Below, piece by piece: positions 15,799 to 24,939 of a stretch of 64,000 bases of DNA (positions within the stretch are counted from its first letter, which is position 1; each line of letters opens with the position of its first letter). The position numbers were made by a program, and so were the translations under genes. Origin of the DNA: Microbacterium azadirachtae. GTDB taxonomy: Bacteria; Actinomycetota; Actinomycetes; Actinomycetales; Microbacteriaceae. A model generated the notes under the pieces. That model saw only the letters and a list, made by a program, of their open reading frames with translations, ran no database searches and had not been told where the DNA came from. The stretch covers positions 124,001-188,000 of the forward strand of contig NZ_JYIT01000082.1 of NCBI RefSeq assembly GCF_000956545.1. The letters run 5' to 3'.

Positions 15799-16740
15799 CT
15801 ACCAGCGCAGCGCGGCGGCGAGTGTGGGGTCCACGCGGGCGTCGGCGAACTCGGGGAGTGCCTCGAGCTCTTGCACGAACGCTCGCACCGCCGCGGGATA
15901 CGCGGAATCGGTGTGGGTGCCGGCGATCTCCTGGAGCGGCGGCAGATCCATCGCGAGGATGAGCTCGAGCCTAGCGGTCACCGCGGCGTGCGCGCCCGCC
16001 TGATGCAGCACCTGGATGCCCCCGCGGAGCGCCGCGAGGTAGTCGCGCAGCACCCGGAGGCGATGCTTGCCCTGCGTGATGGAGGATCCGTCCTCGCGCA
16101 GCCTCCAGCGCACGACCGTGTCGGGGATGACGTCGAAGGCACGCGCCGTCGTGTACATCCGCTGCGCCACGATCTGGTCCTCGTACGCGACCCCCTCCGG
16201 GAAGCGGAGGTCGTGCCAGAACGCGGTGCGGCTCACCTTCGACCACGCGACGATGTTCGCCGAGGCGGCGGGGTGCGCGAAGATCGTCGTCCCGAGACGT
16301 TCGGGCGCGGTCGCCGCCGCCACCCACGGCTGCACCCGGCCCGGCGCGTACTGGGTGCCGTTCCACCGGGAGCGCACATACGCCCCCGCGACGAAGTCGC
16401 TTCCGGTCTCGGCGAGCGTGCCGGTCAGGCGTTCGAGCGCGGCGGGCGTCAGCTCGTCATCGCCGTCGAGGAAGCCGAGGTACTCGGTGTCGACGAGTTC
16501 CAGCGCCGCGTTGCGCGCGCCGCCGAGCCCGCGGGCCTCGGTGTGCCGCAGCACGGTGAAGCGCGGATCCGCGCTCGCCGCGGCCTCGAAGATCCGGCCG
16601 GTATCGTCCGCGGATCCGTCGTCGACGAGGATCGCCCGCCAGGCGGTGGTCGTCTGCGCGCGCAGCGAGTCCAGGGCGGCGGGGGCGTAGGAGGCGATGT
16701 CACGGCCGGGCACGATCACGGTCACGAGCGGGGCGGGCAC
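15799..16740 (-). CDS. Family 2 glycosyltransferase
   Basis: 313 residues. VTVIVPGRDIASYAPAALDSL and ILVDDGSADDT form the nucleotide-sugar site of GT-A fold GT2 enzymes; FLDGDDEL is the DXD-type metal site. The C-terminal 110 residues are less conserved and carry the acceptor-binding part. Likely makes a cell-wall or teichoic-acid-type glycan or glycolipid; no polysaccharide cluster accompanies it. GTG start supported by TAGACT ending six bases upstream on this strand. Confidence 0.88.
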   Translation of the reverse strand: MPAPLVTVIVPGRDIASYAPAALDSLRAQTTTAWRAILVDDGSADDTGRIFEAAASADPRFTVLRHTEARGLGGARNAALELVDTEYLGFLDGDDELTPAALERLTGTLAETGSDFVAGAYVRSRWNGTQYAPGRVQPWVAAATAPERLGTTIFAHPAASANIVAWSKVSRTAFWHDLRFPEGVAYEDQIVAQRMYTTARAFDVIPDTVVRWRLREDGSSITQGKHRLRVLRDYLAALRGGIQVLHQAGAHAAVTARLELILAMDLPPLQEIAGTHTDSAYPAAVRAFVQELEALPEFADARVDPTLAAALRW

Positions 16741-16746
16741 CTCGCC

Positions 16747-16752
16747 AGTCTA
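16747..16752 (-). promoter_or_regulatory. -10 box TAGACT, predicted leaderless (GT2)
   Basis: On the minus strand TAGACT is followed by six bases and the GTG at 16740. Confidence 0.5.
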
Positions 16753-16833
16753 GGAGCGCGGACGAGGCGCGGGGGCGGCGCGGCCCTTCCTCTCGCTCGG
16801 CGCGCGGACGAACCGAGCGCGCGGCCCGTGCCG

Positions 16834-18015
16834 CTACGCGCGCACCGCGGCGACGGCGTCGGCGACCAGCGCTGCGAGTCGTTCCGGGCCGTCGCCGGCC
16901 AGGCCCGTCCGGCCGAACGTGAAGCGCACCGACGTCTGCGCGACGGCCGGCGCCAAGCCGCACGCGAGCAGCACGTGGGAGGGCTCGTCACTGCCGGCGG
17001 CGCACGCGGAGCCGCTGGAGGAGACGACCCCGCGACGCTCCAGCTCGAGCAGCACGGCCTCCCCGGACACCTCCGGGAACACGAAGCTCGCCGTCGCGGG
17101 CAGGCGCCGCACCGGGTCGCCGGTGAGCCGCGCCGAAGGCACCGCGTCGAGCACGCCGGCGATGAAGCGCGCGGACTGCGCGCCCACCCGGGACGCGGCC
17201 TCTGCGCGCTCGGCCTCGGCCAGGTCCAGCGCCGTCGCCAGGGCCACGGCGCCCGCGACGTTCTCCGTGCCGGAGCGGCGCCCGCGCTCCTGGCCGCCGC
17301 CGTGCACGAGAGGCTCGAGCGGCACGCGACCGCGCACGGCGAGCGCTCCGATGCCCTTGGGGGCGCCGAGCTTATGGCCGGCGATCGCGATCGCGTCCGC
17401 GCCGAGCCCGTCCAGCGGAAGCCATCCGGCGGACTGCACCGCGTCGACGTGCACCGGGATCCGGCCCTGAGCCGCCGCGGCGACGATCGCCGCCACATCC
17501 TGGATCGTGCCGATCTCGTTGTTCGCGTGCCCGACGGCGATCAGGGCGGTGCCGGGGCGGATCGCCGCGGCCACCTCGGCGGGATCCACGCGGCCGGCGT
17601 CGTCCACGGCGACGAGCGTGGAGACGATGCCGTGGAAGCGCTCGAGATAGCGCACGGACTCCAGGATCGACTCGTGCTCGATCGGGGTCGTGATCACGTG
17701 CGTCGGCTCGTCGGATCCGTCCGTGCGGGCACCCGTCGGTGATCCGCCTGCGTGGGCGGCGAGGACGATCCCCTTCACGGCGAGGTTGTTCGCCTCGGTG
17801 CCCCCGGCGGTGAAGACCACGTCGCCCCTGCGCATGCCGAGCACGCGGGCGACCCGGGCGCGGGCGTCCTCCAGCGCGGCGGCGGCGGACTCGCCGACGC
17901 TGTGATGGCTGGAAGGATTCCCGAAGTCGCGCGTGAGGAAGGGAGCCATCGCCTCGAGCACTTCGCCGCGGACCGGCGAGGTCGCGGCGTGGTCGAGGTA
18001 GAGGGAGGTGCTCAC
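16834..18015 (-). CDS. nadS: Cysteine desulfurase, probably dedicated to the Fe-S cluster of NadA
   Basis: 393 residues. Fold-type I PLP enzyme: YLDHAATSP at the start, TAGGTEANN, HVDAVQSAG, the PLP lysine in AGHKLGAPKG, and the persulfide cysteine in SSSGSACAAG. This short, IscS/NifS-type loop is intact. It is the last gene of the nrtR-nadA-nadB-nadC cluster, starting in an ATGA overlap with nadC, so it most likely supplies sulfur to the 4Fe-4S enzyme quinolinate synthase; the name nadS rests on that context. A general IscS-like role is not excluded. Confidence 0.85.
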   Translation of the reverse strand: MSTSLYLDHAATSPVRGEVLEAMAPFLTRDFGNPSSHHSVGESAAAALEDARARVARVLGMRRGDVVFTAGGTEANNLAVKGIVLAAHAGGSPTGARTDGSDEPTHVITTPIEHESILESVRYLERFHGIVSTLVAVDDAGRVDPAEVAAAIRPGTALIAVGHANNEIGTIQDVAAIVAAAAQGRIPVHVDAVQSAGWLPLDGLGADAIAIAGHKLGAPKGIGALAVRGRVPLEPLVHGGGQERGRRSGTENVAGAVALATALDLAEAERAEAASRVGAQSARFIAGVLDAVPSARLTGDPVRRLPATASFVFPEVSGEAVLLELERRGVVSSSGSACAAGSDEPSHVLLACGLAPAVAQTSVRFTFGRTGLAGDGPERLAALVADAVAAVRA

Positions 18016-18884
18016 GGGCCGTCGATCCGCACGTCGAGTCCGAGGTCGAGGGCGCGTGCCGAGTGCGTGAGCGCGCCCACCGAGATGACGTCGACCCCGG
18101 TGCCGGCGATCGCGCGCACGGTCTCGAGGCTCACCCCGCCCGATGCCTCGGCGGTCGCGCGACCGGCGATGAGCTCGACGCCGGCCCGCAGGTCCTCGAG
18201 CGAGAAGTTGTCCAGCAGCACCGTGTCGGCCCCGCCGTCGAGCACCGCGGGGATCTGATCGAGCCGGTCGACCTCCACGACCACGTGCACGGTGTGCGGC
18301 AGCGTCGCGATCGCCTCGCGGAGGGCGGTCGCGATGTCGCGACCCCCGCGCGTCAGCACGGCGAGGTGGTTGTCCTTCGCCATCACGGCGTCGGACAGCG
18401 AGAAGCGATGGTTGCGGCCGCCGCCCGCGACGACCGCGTGCCGCTCGAATGCGCGCAGCCCCGGCGTGGTCTTGCGGGTGTCGGCGATCCGCACCTGCTT
18501 CCCGTCCGGTCCGGCACCGTCGACGGCGGCGACGTACGCGGCCGTGAGCGTCGCGATGCCGCTGAGCCGCTGGGTGAAGTTGAGCGCCACGCGCTCGGCG
18601 GTGAGCACGCTCCGGGCGGATCCGGTCACGCTCGCGAGCACGTCGCCGGCTTCGAACGCGTCGCCGTCCGCGACGTGCAGATCCACGACGGTCTCCGGAT
18701 CCGTCAGCGCGAACGCGGCGGCGAACACGTCTCCGCCCGCAAGCACCCCTGGCTCGCGCGCCACGAGATCGGCGGTGGCGGTCGCCTCGGCGGGGAGCAG
18801 CGCGGTGCTGGTCAGGTCGCCCCAGGGGGCGTCCTCCTCGAGGGCGGCGCCGACGACGCGGTTCAGGACGGCAGGGGTGATCAT
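18012..18884 (-). CDS. nadC: Nicotinate-nucleotide pyrophosphorylase (carboxylating), quinolinate phosphoribosyltransferase
   Basis: 290 residues, normal for the family. LEEDAPWGDLTSTAL at the N-terminus, ALNFTQRLSGIATLT, DTRKTTPGLR with RNHRFSLSDAVMAKDNH, VVVEVD, and the C-terminal SGGVSLETVRAIAGTGVD are the quinolinate/PRPP site blocks. Converts quinolinate and PRPP to nicotinate mononucleotide. The open frame extends upstream to 20120 in antisense of nothing but through nadB in another frame; ATG at 18884, overlapping the nadB stop as ATGA, is the correct start. Confidence 0.95.
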   Translation of the reverse strand: MITPAVLNRVVGAALEEDAPWGDLTSTALLPAEATATADLVAREPGVLAGGDVFAAAFALTDPETVVDLHVADGDAFEAGDVLASVTGSARSVLTAERVALNFTQRLSGIATLTAAYVAAVDGAGPDGKQVRIADTRKTTPGLRAFERHAVVAGGGRNHRFSLSDAVMAKDNHLAVLTRGGRDIATALREAIATLPHTVHVVVEVDRLDQIPAVLDGGADTVLLDNFSLEDLRAGVELIAGRATAEASGGVSLETVRAIAGTGVDVISVGALTHSARALDLGLDVRIDGP

Positions 18885-20539
18885 CGGGCTCCGATCAGGG
18901 CGGGGGAGGGCTCGTCCAGGGCAAGGGACGACGACGCGACGACATGGTGTGCGCCGAGAGAGAGCGGGCGTGCGAGGGCCGCGACGACCATGCGGTCGGC
19001 GACCTCGAGCAGGTTGACGTCCTCGATCGCCGCCCGCGACGTGCACGACGCAGGAGAGACCGCGTCGGATCCGCCTCCGGAGCGCGGCACGGGTGGGATC
19101 TCCTGCGTCGTGTCCGCCCAGGGGACGCGCCCGTCCACCGGGGCGGCGGGAGTCCGGGCCGCACGCCAGGCGCGGATGGTGCTGAGGGCCTCGAGAAGGC
19201 CGTCGTGGGAGCGCAGCGGTCCGACGCGCTCCCACATCAGCCGCTGCAGGGCGGCGCGGGAGAACGGGCCGGCCTCGGACCGGGGGAGCGGCTCGACCAT
19301 CGGATCCACCGATCCGGCCGTGTCGTCCGGGCCGCTCGGCCACGGCTGCCCGAGCGCCGCCGCCGCGCGCGCGCCGAACACCGCGCCCTCGAGCAGCGAG
19401 TTCGACGCAAGACGGTTCGCCCCGTGCACGCCGGTGCGGGCGCACTCGCCCACCGCGAACAGCCCGGGGAGCGTGGTGCGTCCGGAGGTGTCGGTCACGA
19501 CGCCGCCCATGAGGTAGTGCGCCGCCGGAGTCACCGGGATCGGCTCCTGCGCCCAGTCGAAGCCGCGCTCCCGCGTCACGCGGTCGATCGTCGGGAAGCG
19601 GGCGGCCAGCCGTGCGGCGTTCCATCCCTCCCGCCGGCACAGGGCGGTCGCGTCGAGCCGCACCGGTCCGTCCTGCGCGGCGGCGCGACGCACGATGGCT
19701 CGGGCCACGACGTCGCGGGGGGCCAGTTCGCCGTCGGGATGCGCGTCGAAGACGAAACGGCGCCCCTCGTCGTCGATCAGGGTCGCGCCCTCGCCGCGCA
19801 CGGCCTCGGAGATGAGGAAGGCCGGGCCGGGCGAGACCAGGATCGTGGGGTGGAACTGCACGAACTCCAGATCCGCCACCGCCGCCCCGGCGCGCAGCGC
19901 CGCCGCGATCCCGTCGCCCGTGCACACCGCGGGAGCCGTCGTGTGCGCGAAGAGCTGCCCCGCGCCGCCGGTCGCGAGCACAACCGCGTCGGAGGGGAGA
20001 TCCTCGACCCGCCCTTCCGCGAGCACCCGCGCGCCGCGCACGGCGCCGGCGGAGACCAGGAGATCGACGAGCAGGGCGTGCTCGCGCACCGGGATGCCGG
20101 CCTCCCGCACGCGGGCGCACAGGGCGGCCGAGATCGCCGCGCCGGTCGCGTCGCCGCCGGCGTGCGCGATGCGGGCGGCCGAGTGCGCGGCCTCGAGTCC
20201 GAGCCGGAGCGTCCCGTCGGCGTCTCGGTCGAAGGACACGCCGCGCGCGATGAGCTCGGCGATCCGGGCCGTCGCGTCGCGCACGAGCACGTCGACGGCG
20301 TCGGGGGCCGAGAGGCCCGCGCCGGCGACGAGGGTGTCCTCGGCATGCGCGGCAGGGGAGTCGCCCATCGCGTAGGCGCCGGCGATCCCGCCCTGGGCCA
20401 GAGCGGTCGCGCCGTCGCCGAGCGCATCCTTCACGATCACCTCGACGCGGTGACCCGCCTCGTGCGCGTGCAGGGCCGTGGTGAGGCCGGCGATGCCGCC
20501 GCCGATCACCAGCACGCGACGCCCGCCGCGGGCGCCCAT
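18881..20539 (-). CDS. nadB: L-aspartate oxidase
   Basis: 552 residues. VLVIGGGIAGL is the FAD dinucleotide fold; TALAQGGIAG, VLATGGAGQLF, FVQFHPTIL, AVRGEGA and HYLMGGVVTDTSGRTTLPGLFAVGE follow in the order of the fumarate-reductase/aspartate-oxidase flavoprotein subunit. GVHGANRLASNSLLE is the C-terminal signature. Oxidises aspartate to iminoaspartate for NadA. A low-complexity stretch (GGGSDAVSPAS) sits before the last helix. ATG at 20539 shares a base with the nadA stop (TGATG). Confidence 0.95.
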   Translation of the reverse strand: MGARGGRRVLVIGGGIAGLTTALHAHEAGHRVEVIVKDALGDGATALAQGGIAGAYAMGDSPAAHAEDTLVAGAGLSAPDAVDVLVRDATARIAELIARGVSFDRDADGTLRLGLEAAHSAARIAHAGGDATGAAISAALCARVREAGIPVREHALLVDLLVSAGAVRGARVLAEGRVEDLPSDAVVLATGGAGQLFAHTTAPAVCTGDGIAAALRAGAAVADLEFVQFHPTILVSPGPAFLISEAVRGEGATLIDDEGRRFVFDAHPDGELAPRDVVARAIVRRAAAQDGPVRLDATALCRREGWNAARLAARFPTIDRVTRERGFDWAQEPIPVTPAAHYLMGGVVTDTSGRTTLPGLFAVGECARTGVHGANRLASNSLLEGAVFGARAAAALGQPWPSGPDDTAGSVDPMVEPLPRSEAGPFSRAALQRLMWERVGPLRSHDGLLEALSTIRAWRAARTPAAPVDGRVPWADTTQEIPPVPRSGGGSDAVSPASCTSRAAIEDVNLLEVADRMVVAALARPLSLGAHHVVASSSLALDEPSPALIGAR

Positions 20540-21858
20540 CAGGCCACCGCCACCGGAGGCTTCGCGGCGAGCATCCGCTCCAGGGCGACCCGGGCCGGGT
20601 CGGCGACGTCGGCCGTGACCGTGATGCGGTTCGGGGTGCGCCCGGCGACGAGCTCCTCGAGCACCCAGGCGAGGTACCCGGGGTGGATCCGGTACATCGT
20701 CGAGCAGGGGCAGACCACCGGATCGAGGCAGAAGATCTCGTGCTGCGGGTACTGCGCGGCGAGCCGGCGGACGAGGTTGATCTCGGTGCCGACCGCGAAC
20801 GTCGTGGGCTCCGTCGCGGCGGCGATGGCCTTGCGGATGTAGTCGGTGGATCCGGCCTCGTCGGCGGCGTCCACGACCTCCATCGGGCACTCGGGGTGCA
20901 CGATCACCCGCACGCCGGGGTGCTCGGCGCGCGCCTGGTCGATCTGCGCGACGGTGAAGCGCCGGTGCACCGAGCAGAAGCCGTGCCACAGGATCACCCG
21001 CGCGTCCTGCAGCTCGGCGGACGAAGAGCCGCCGAGCGGCCGGCGCGGGTTCCACAGCGGCATCTGCTCGAGGGGCACGCCCATCGCCTTCGCCGTGTTG
21101 CGGCCCAGGTGCTGGTCGGGGAAGAACAGCACGCGCCGCCCGCGCGCGAACGCCCATTCGAGCACCGTGCGCGCGTTCGACGAGGTGCAGACGATGCCGC
21201 CGTGGCGCCCCACGAAGCCCTTGATCGCGGCGGAGGAGTTCATGTACGTCACGGGGATCACGGGGACGAGGCCCTCGTCGTCGGCCGCGTCGAGCGGTCC
21301 GTAGACCTCGGCGAGCTGCTCCCAGCACTCCTCGACCTGGTCGATCGAGGCCATGTCCGCCATCGAGCATCCCGCGGCGAGGTTCGGCAGGATCACGGCC
21401 TGGTCCGCGCCGGACAGCAAGTCGGCCGTCTCCGCCATGAAGTGCACGCCGCAGAACACGATGGCCTCCGCGGTCGGGTGCTCCTTGGCGGCGGTCGCGA
21501 GCTGGAAGGAGTCGCCCACGTAGTCGGCGTGCTGCACGACCTCCTCGCGCTGGTAGAAGTGCCCGAGCACGACGACGCGGTCGCCGAGGGTCTCCTTGGC
21601 GGCGCGGATGCGGGCGTGCAGCTCGTCCTCGTCGGCCTCGCGGTAGGCGACGGGCAGCTCACCCTGACGCGGTGCGCCGGTGGGGATCACATCGCCCATG
21701 GACGAGCCGGGGCCGTAGCCGGGGACGGCGTCGAAGTTCCACGGGCCTGCTGCGAGGTCGGTCGCACACGTGGACTCGGTGGAGGCGCCGGCGACGATGA
21801 GGCGCAGCGCGTGGTCGACGGACGGATCGACCGGGGGAAGCAGCGGGAGGGTGCTCAT
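20539..21858 (-). CDS. nadA: Quinolinate synthase
   Basis: 439 residues, the long form found in actinobacteria. VVLGHFYQREEVVQHADYVGDS, FCGVHFMAETADLL, PNLAAGCSMADM, VTYMNSSAAIK and HPECPMEVV are the family blocks; the cluster-ligand cysteines appear in GCSMAD, HPECPMEV and CLDPVVCPCS. Condenses iminoaspartate with dihydroxyacetone phosphate to quinolinate using a 4Fe-4S cluster. ATG at 21858 overlaps the nrtR stop (ATGA). The cysteine desulfurase at the end of the operon fits its cluster requirement. Confidence 0.95.
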   Translation of the reverse strand: MSTLPLLPPVDPSVDHALRLIVAGASTESTCATDLAAGPWNFDAVPGYGPGSSMGDVIPTGAPRQGELPVAYREADEDELHARIRAAKETLGDRVVVLGHFYQREEVVQHADYVGDSFQLATAAKEHPTAEAIVFCGVHFMAETADLLSGADQAVILPNLAAGCSMADMASIDQVEECWEQLAEVYGPLDAADDEGLVPVIPVTYMNSSAAIKGFVGRHGGIVCTSSNARTVLEWAFARGRRVLFFPDQHLGRNTAKAMGVPLEQMPLWNPRRPLGGSSSAELQDARVILWHGFCSVHRRFTVAQIDQARAEHPGVRVIVHPECPMEVVDAADEAGSTDYIRKAIAAATEPTTFAVGTEINLVRRLAAQYPQHEIFCLDPVVCPCSTMYRIHPGYLAWVLEELVAGRTPNRITVTADVADPARVALERMLAAKPPVAVA

Positions 21859-22562
21859 GAGGTTCTCGTCTCTTCGGGGGAGAGCGGGCCGCGGTCGGCG
21901 AGCTCGACGTCGGTGGCATCGCGGTACAGCCGGGCCGGGCGGTGGCTTCCGGTGCGGAACGCGTTGGTCGGGATGAGGGTGCGCGTGGCGTCGACCTGCC
22001 GGCGGAAGTTCGCCGGGTCGAGGCGGCGGCCCAGGATGGTCTCGTACGCCTCGCGGAGGTCGGCGAGGGTGAACTCCGGGGGCAGGAAGCCCTGCGCGAC
22101 CCGGCTGTAGCCCACCTTGTTGCGCAGCCGCCAGAGCGCGTACTCGATGATGCGCGCGTGGTCGAACGCGAGTCCCGGCAGATCCTCGGCGTCGAACCAG
22201 GCGACGTTCTCCGGATCCGATCCGACTGCGCCGACGGACTCCTCCTCGCGCACGAGCGCCCAGTACACGACGGAGATCACCCGGCTCGGGGAGCGGTCCA
22301 CCGCACCGAACGCGTAGAGCTGCTCGAGGTAGCTGGGGGCGAGCCCCGTCGTCTCGGCGAGCGTGCGGGCCGCCGCGGCGGCCAGGCTCTCCGCGTCGTC
22401 GAGCCATCCGCCGGGAAGCGCCCAGGCGCCCGCATGCGGGTCGCGCGTGCGCCGCACGAGCGGCAGCGCGAGCCGCGGCGCCTGGCCGCCGTCGCGGCGC
22501 AGCGTCAGGATCACGGTCGACACCGCGACGCGGATCCCGTCCTCGTGCTCGCTTCTGGTCAT
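21855..22562 (-). CDS. nrtR: NrtR-type Nudix-related transcriptional regulator of NAD synthesis
   Basis: 235 residues: a Nudix-fold N-terminal domain (about 10-150) and a C-terminal winged-helix part (LPPEFTLADLREAYETILG...DPANFRRQV). The Nudix box is degenerate: in GGWLDDAESLAAAAARTLAETTGL the catalytic REUXEE reads R-T-L-A-E-T, missing two of the metal-binding Glu, as in NrtR proteins that bind ADP-ribose without hydrolysing it. First gene of the nad operon, so autoregulation is expected. GGAGG lies 12 bases before the ATG. Confidence 0.88.
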   Translation of the reverse strand: MTRSEHEDGIRVAVSTVILTLRRDGGQAPRLALPLVRRTRDPHAGAWALPGGWLDDAESLAAAAARTLAETTGLAPSYLEQLYAFGAVDRSPSRVISVVYWALVREEESVGAVGSDPENVAWFDAEDLPGLAFDHARIIEYALWRLRNKVGYSRVAQGFLPPEFTLADLREAYETILGRRLDPANFRRQVDATRTLIPTNAFRTGSHRPARLYRDATDVELADRGPLSPEETRTS

Positions 22563-22605
22563 GGTGACACTAACCTCCGCGCATCATCTTATAGTCGCTG
22601 TGACC
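22563..22605. promoter_or_regulatory. Candidate NrtR operator and promoter of the nad operon
   Basis: Read leftward, GGTCACAGCGACTATAAG and, after a gap, GGTTAGTGTCACC immediately before the ATG form related inverted arms (GGTSACA...CTA). The first arm overlaps TATAAG/TAAGAT, a good -10. Seen: the repeat and the -10. Inferred: that NrtR binds it. Confidence 0.45.
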
Positions 22606-22657
22606 AGAACTCGCCATCATTACGGCGACCTCTCAGCCGCGCGCCCTCCGCGGCGGA

Positions 22658-22663
22658 TAGCGT
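22658..22663 (+). promoter_or_regulatory. -10 box TAGCGT, predicted leaderless (DUF817)
   Basis: TAGCGT, six bases, then ATG at 22670. Confidence 0.5.
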
Positions 22664-22669
22664 CGGGAC

Positions 22670-23656
22670 ATGCAGCAGCCGACGCGTCTCGAGGCGCGGA
22701 TCGACGCCCGCGCTCGCCGGATCCTGGCGGGCGCCCCCACGACCGGCGTGCGCGGCTTCCTCGTCGAGGCGTCCGTGTTCGTCGCCAAGCAGGCGTGGGC
22801 GTGCGTGTTCGGCGCGGCCCTCCTCGTCGCGATCGTGCTCGTGCGCACGCTGTACCCGTCCGACCTCGCCCTGACCCGCAACGACCTGCTGACCCTCATC
22901 GCGGTGCTGATCCAGGTGGCGATGCTCGCCACGCGACTGGAGTCGGGGCGGGAGCTCTGGGTGATCATGCTGTTCCACGTGACGGGAACGGCGATGGAGC
23001 TGTTCAAGACCGATGCCGGCTCCTGGGCGTACGAGGCCGACGGCTTGCTGAGGATCGGCGCCCTCCCGCTGTTCAGCGGCTTCATGTATGCAGCGGTCGG
23101 CTCGTACATGGTGCGCGTGCACCGTTTGTTCGACCTCGCCTTCGTGCGCTATCCGCCGCGGTGGGCCACCGTGGTGCTGGCCGTGCTGATCTACGCGAAC
23201 TTCTTCACGCACCACTGGATCTGGGATGCGCGCTGGGTGCTCACGGCGCTCGTCGTCGTCCTCTGGCTGCCGACCGTGATGCATGCGCGCGTGTGGCGGC
23301 GCACCCTCCGGATCCCGCTGCTGCTGCCGTTCGCCGGCGTCGCGCTGTTCATCTGGCTCGCCGAGAACATCGGCACGGCGAGCGGGGCCTGGCTCTATCC
23401 GGACCAGGTCGGGGGATGGCAGCCGGTCTCCCTGTCGAAGGTGTCCAGCTGGTTCTTGTTGATGATCATCTCGGTGGTGCTGGTGACCCTCGTGTTCCCG
23501 CCGCGCCCGCCCGGGAATCCGGCGGCACGACGGGCAACGCGCACGGTAGGATGGCGCAGGAAAACTGAACACGTGGCCGAATGGTCCGCGCGGGAGAGTC
23601 CGGTGATCGCAGCCGGACACCGAAGGAGCAAGCCTCCCCGCCAATCTCTCAGGTAA
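22670..23656 (+). CDS. DUF817 family integral membrane protein with an extended C-terminus
   Basis: 328 residues, about eight membrane segments. The stretches TGTAMELFKTDAGSWAYE and IANFFTHHWIWD-like YANFFTHHWIWDARW, and WLAENIGTASGAWLYP, are typical of DUF817 proteins, whose function is unknown. The family normally stops soon after VFPPRPPG (about residue 283); here the frame runs on through a basic tail, and its last 24 or so codons are the sequence of the first glycine aptamer. Start set by TAGCGT six bases upstream. Confidence 0.85.
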   Translation: MQQPTRLEARIDARARRILAGAPTTGVRGFLVEASVFVAKQAWACVFGAALLVAIVLVRTLYPSDLALTRNDLLTLIAVLIQVAMLATRLESGRELWVIMLFHVTGTAMELFKTDAGSWAYEADGLLRIGALPLFSGFMYAAVGSYMVRVHRLFDLAFVRYPPRWATVVLAVLIYANFFTHHWIWDARWVLTALVVVLWLPTVMHARVWRRTLRIPLLLPFAGVALFIWLAENIGTASGAWLYPDQVGGWQPVSLSKVSSWFLLMIISVVLVTLVFPPRPPGNPAARRATRTVGWRRKTEHVAEWSARESPVIAAGHRRSKPPRQSLR

Positions 23657-23775
23657 CCGCACCGCGCAGACCCGGCCGCTCTGAAAAGCGATCTCGAGCG
23701 AAGCAAGAGATCCGCCGACGGTGAAAGCCCTTCGCGCACGCGCGCGGGCGAAGCTCTCAGGCTCATGACAGAGGG
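23583..23775 (+). ncRNA. Tandem glycine riboswitch
   Basis: Two aptamers in series upstream of gcvT. Aptamer 1 (about 23583-23672) has a P1 of GGTC/GACC with GCGGGAGAGTCC, CACCGAAGGAGCAAGCC and AATCTCTCAGGTAACC. Aptamer 2 (about 23679-23773) is closed by CTCTG/CAGAG and contains GATCTCGAGC, CGCCGACGGTGAAAGCCC and GCTCTCAGG. These are the conserved cores of the glycine class. As an activating switch it would turn on the glycine cleavage genes when glycine is abundant. Boundaries are approximate to a few bases; the 5' part overlaps the DUF817 coding frame. Confidence 0.95.
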
Positions 23776-23832
23776 GGAGTTCTCGGATCCGCGCGCCGCA
23801 CGGGTCCTCGCCGATCCGCACGGGAGAGCTCC

Positions 23833-24939
23833 ATGACAGACGCCCGCTACACCCCCCTCCGGGAGCGCCACGAGGCGCTCGGGGCATCGTTCACCGACTT
23901 CGGCGGCTGGCAGATGCCGGTCCGCTACACGTCCGATCTGGCCGAGCACCACGCAGTGCGCGAGGCCGCGGGCATCTTCGACATCTCGCACATGGCCGAG
24001 TTCACGATCCGCGGGGCGGGCGCGGGGGACTACCTCGACTACGCCCTCGCCGGGCGGCTCTCGGCGCTCGCCGTCGGCAAGGCGAAGTACTCGCTGCTGC
24101 TCGCCGAAGACGGCGGGATCATCGACGACGTGATCGTCTACCGCCTCGCAGACGACGACTTCCTCATCATCAGCAACGCCGGCAACCGCGACGCGGTGCG
24201 CGAGGCGCTGCAGTCCCGCAGCGAGGGGCGAGACGTCGACGCCGTCGACGTCTCCGACGACTACGCGCTCATCGCCGTGCAGGGGCCCCACGCCGAGGCC
24301 ATCCTGGCCGAGACCGAGGGCATCGCCGACGTCTCGATCCCGTGGGCGGAGCAGAAGTACTACGCCTGGGCGTCCGCGAGCTTCGCGGGCAGGCCCCTGC
24401 TCCTCGCACGCACCGGCTACACCGGTGAGGACGGCTTCGAGCTCCTCGTCGCCGCCGACGATGCGACCACCCTCTGGGACGCGGTCATCGCCGCGGGCGT
24501 GTCGCACGGTCTGGTGCCGGCAGGGCTCGCCGCCCGCGACACCCTGCGCCTGGAAGCCGGCATGCCGCTGTACGGCCACGAGCTGACCCTGCAGACGAAG
24601 CCCGCGCAGGCGGGCCTCGGCCGCGTCGTCGTCGCCGACAAGGAGAGCTTCGTCGGCAAGGACGGCGTGGCGCCCGCCGAGGGCGCGCGCGTGCTCGTCG
24701 GTCTCGCCGCGGAGGGCCGTCGCGCCGGACGCGCCGAGTACGCGGTCGTGACCGAGGACGGCACCGCCGTCGGCGAGATCACGAGCGGTGCCCTGAGCCC
24801 GACGCTCGGCCACCCGATCGCGATGGCGTTCGTCGACCCCGACGTCGCCTCCGGCTCCGTCCCCCTGTTCCTCGACGTGCGCGGCACGAAGATCCCCGCG
24901 TCCGTCACCGCCCTGCCTTTCTACCGGAGGAAGAAATGA
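23833..24939 (+). CDS. gcvT: Glycine cleavage system aminomethyltransferase (T protein)
   Basis: 368 residues. [24 protein letters not shown] and [11 protein letters not shown] at the N-terminus, [27 protein letters not shown] and the C-terminal [16 protein letters not shown] are the GcvT blocks. It transfers the methylene of the aminomethyl-lipoyl intermediate to tetrahydrofolate, releasing ammonia. First gene of gcvTHP under the glycine riboswitch; ATG preceded by GGGAGAG. The stop overlaps the gcvH ATG by 4 bp. Confidence 0.96.
   Translation: MTDARYTPLRERHEALGASFTDFGGWQMPVRYTSDLAEHHAVREAAGIFDISHMAEFTIRGAGAGDYLDYALAGRLSALAVGKAKYSLLLAEDGGIIDDVIVYRLADDDFLIISNAGNRDAVREALQSRSEGRDVDAVDVSDDYALIAVQGPHAEAILAETEGIADVSIPWAEQKYYAWASASFAGRPLLLARTGYTGEDGFELLVAADDATTLWDAVIAAGVSHGLVPAGLAARDTLRLEAGMPLYGHELTLQTKPAQAGLGRVVVADKESFVGKDGVAPAEGARVLVGLAAEGRRAGRAEYAVVTEDGTAVGEITSGALSPTLGHPIAMAFVDPDVASGSVPLFLDVRGTKIPASVTALPFYRRKK

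Noticed and set aside
22670..23656. Frameshift in DUF817 causing the long C-terminus
   Set aside because: The frame is open and the membrane part is intact; simple run-on into the riboswitch explains it without an error.
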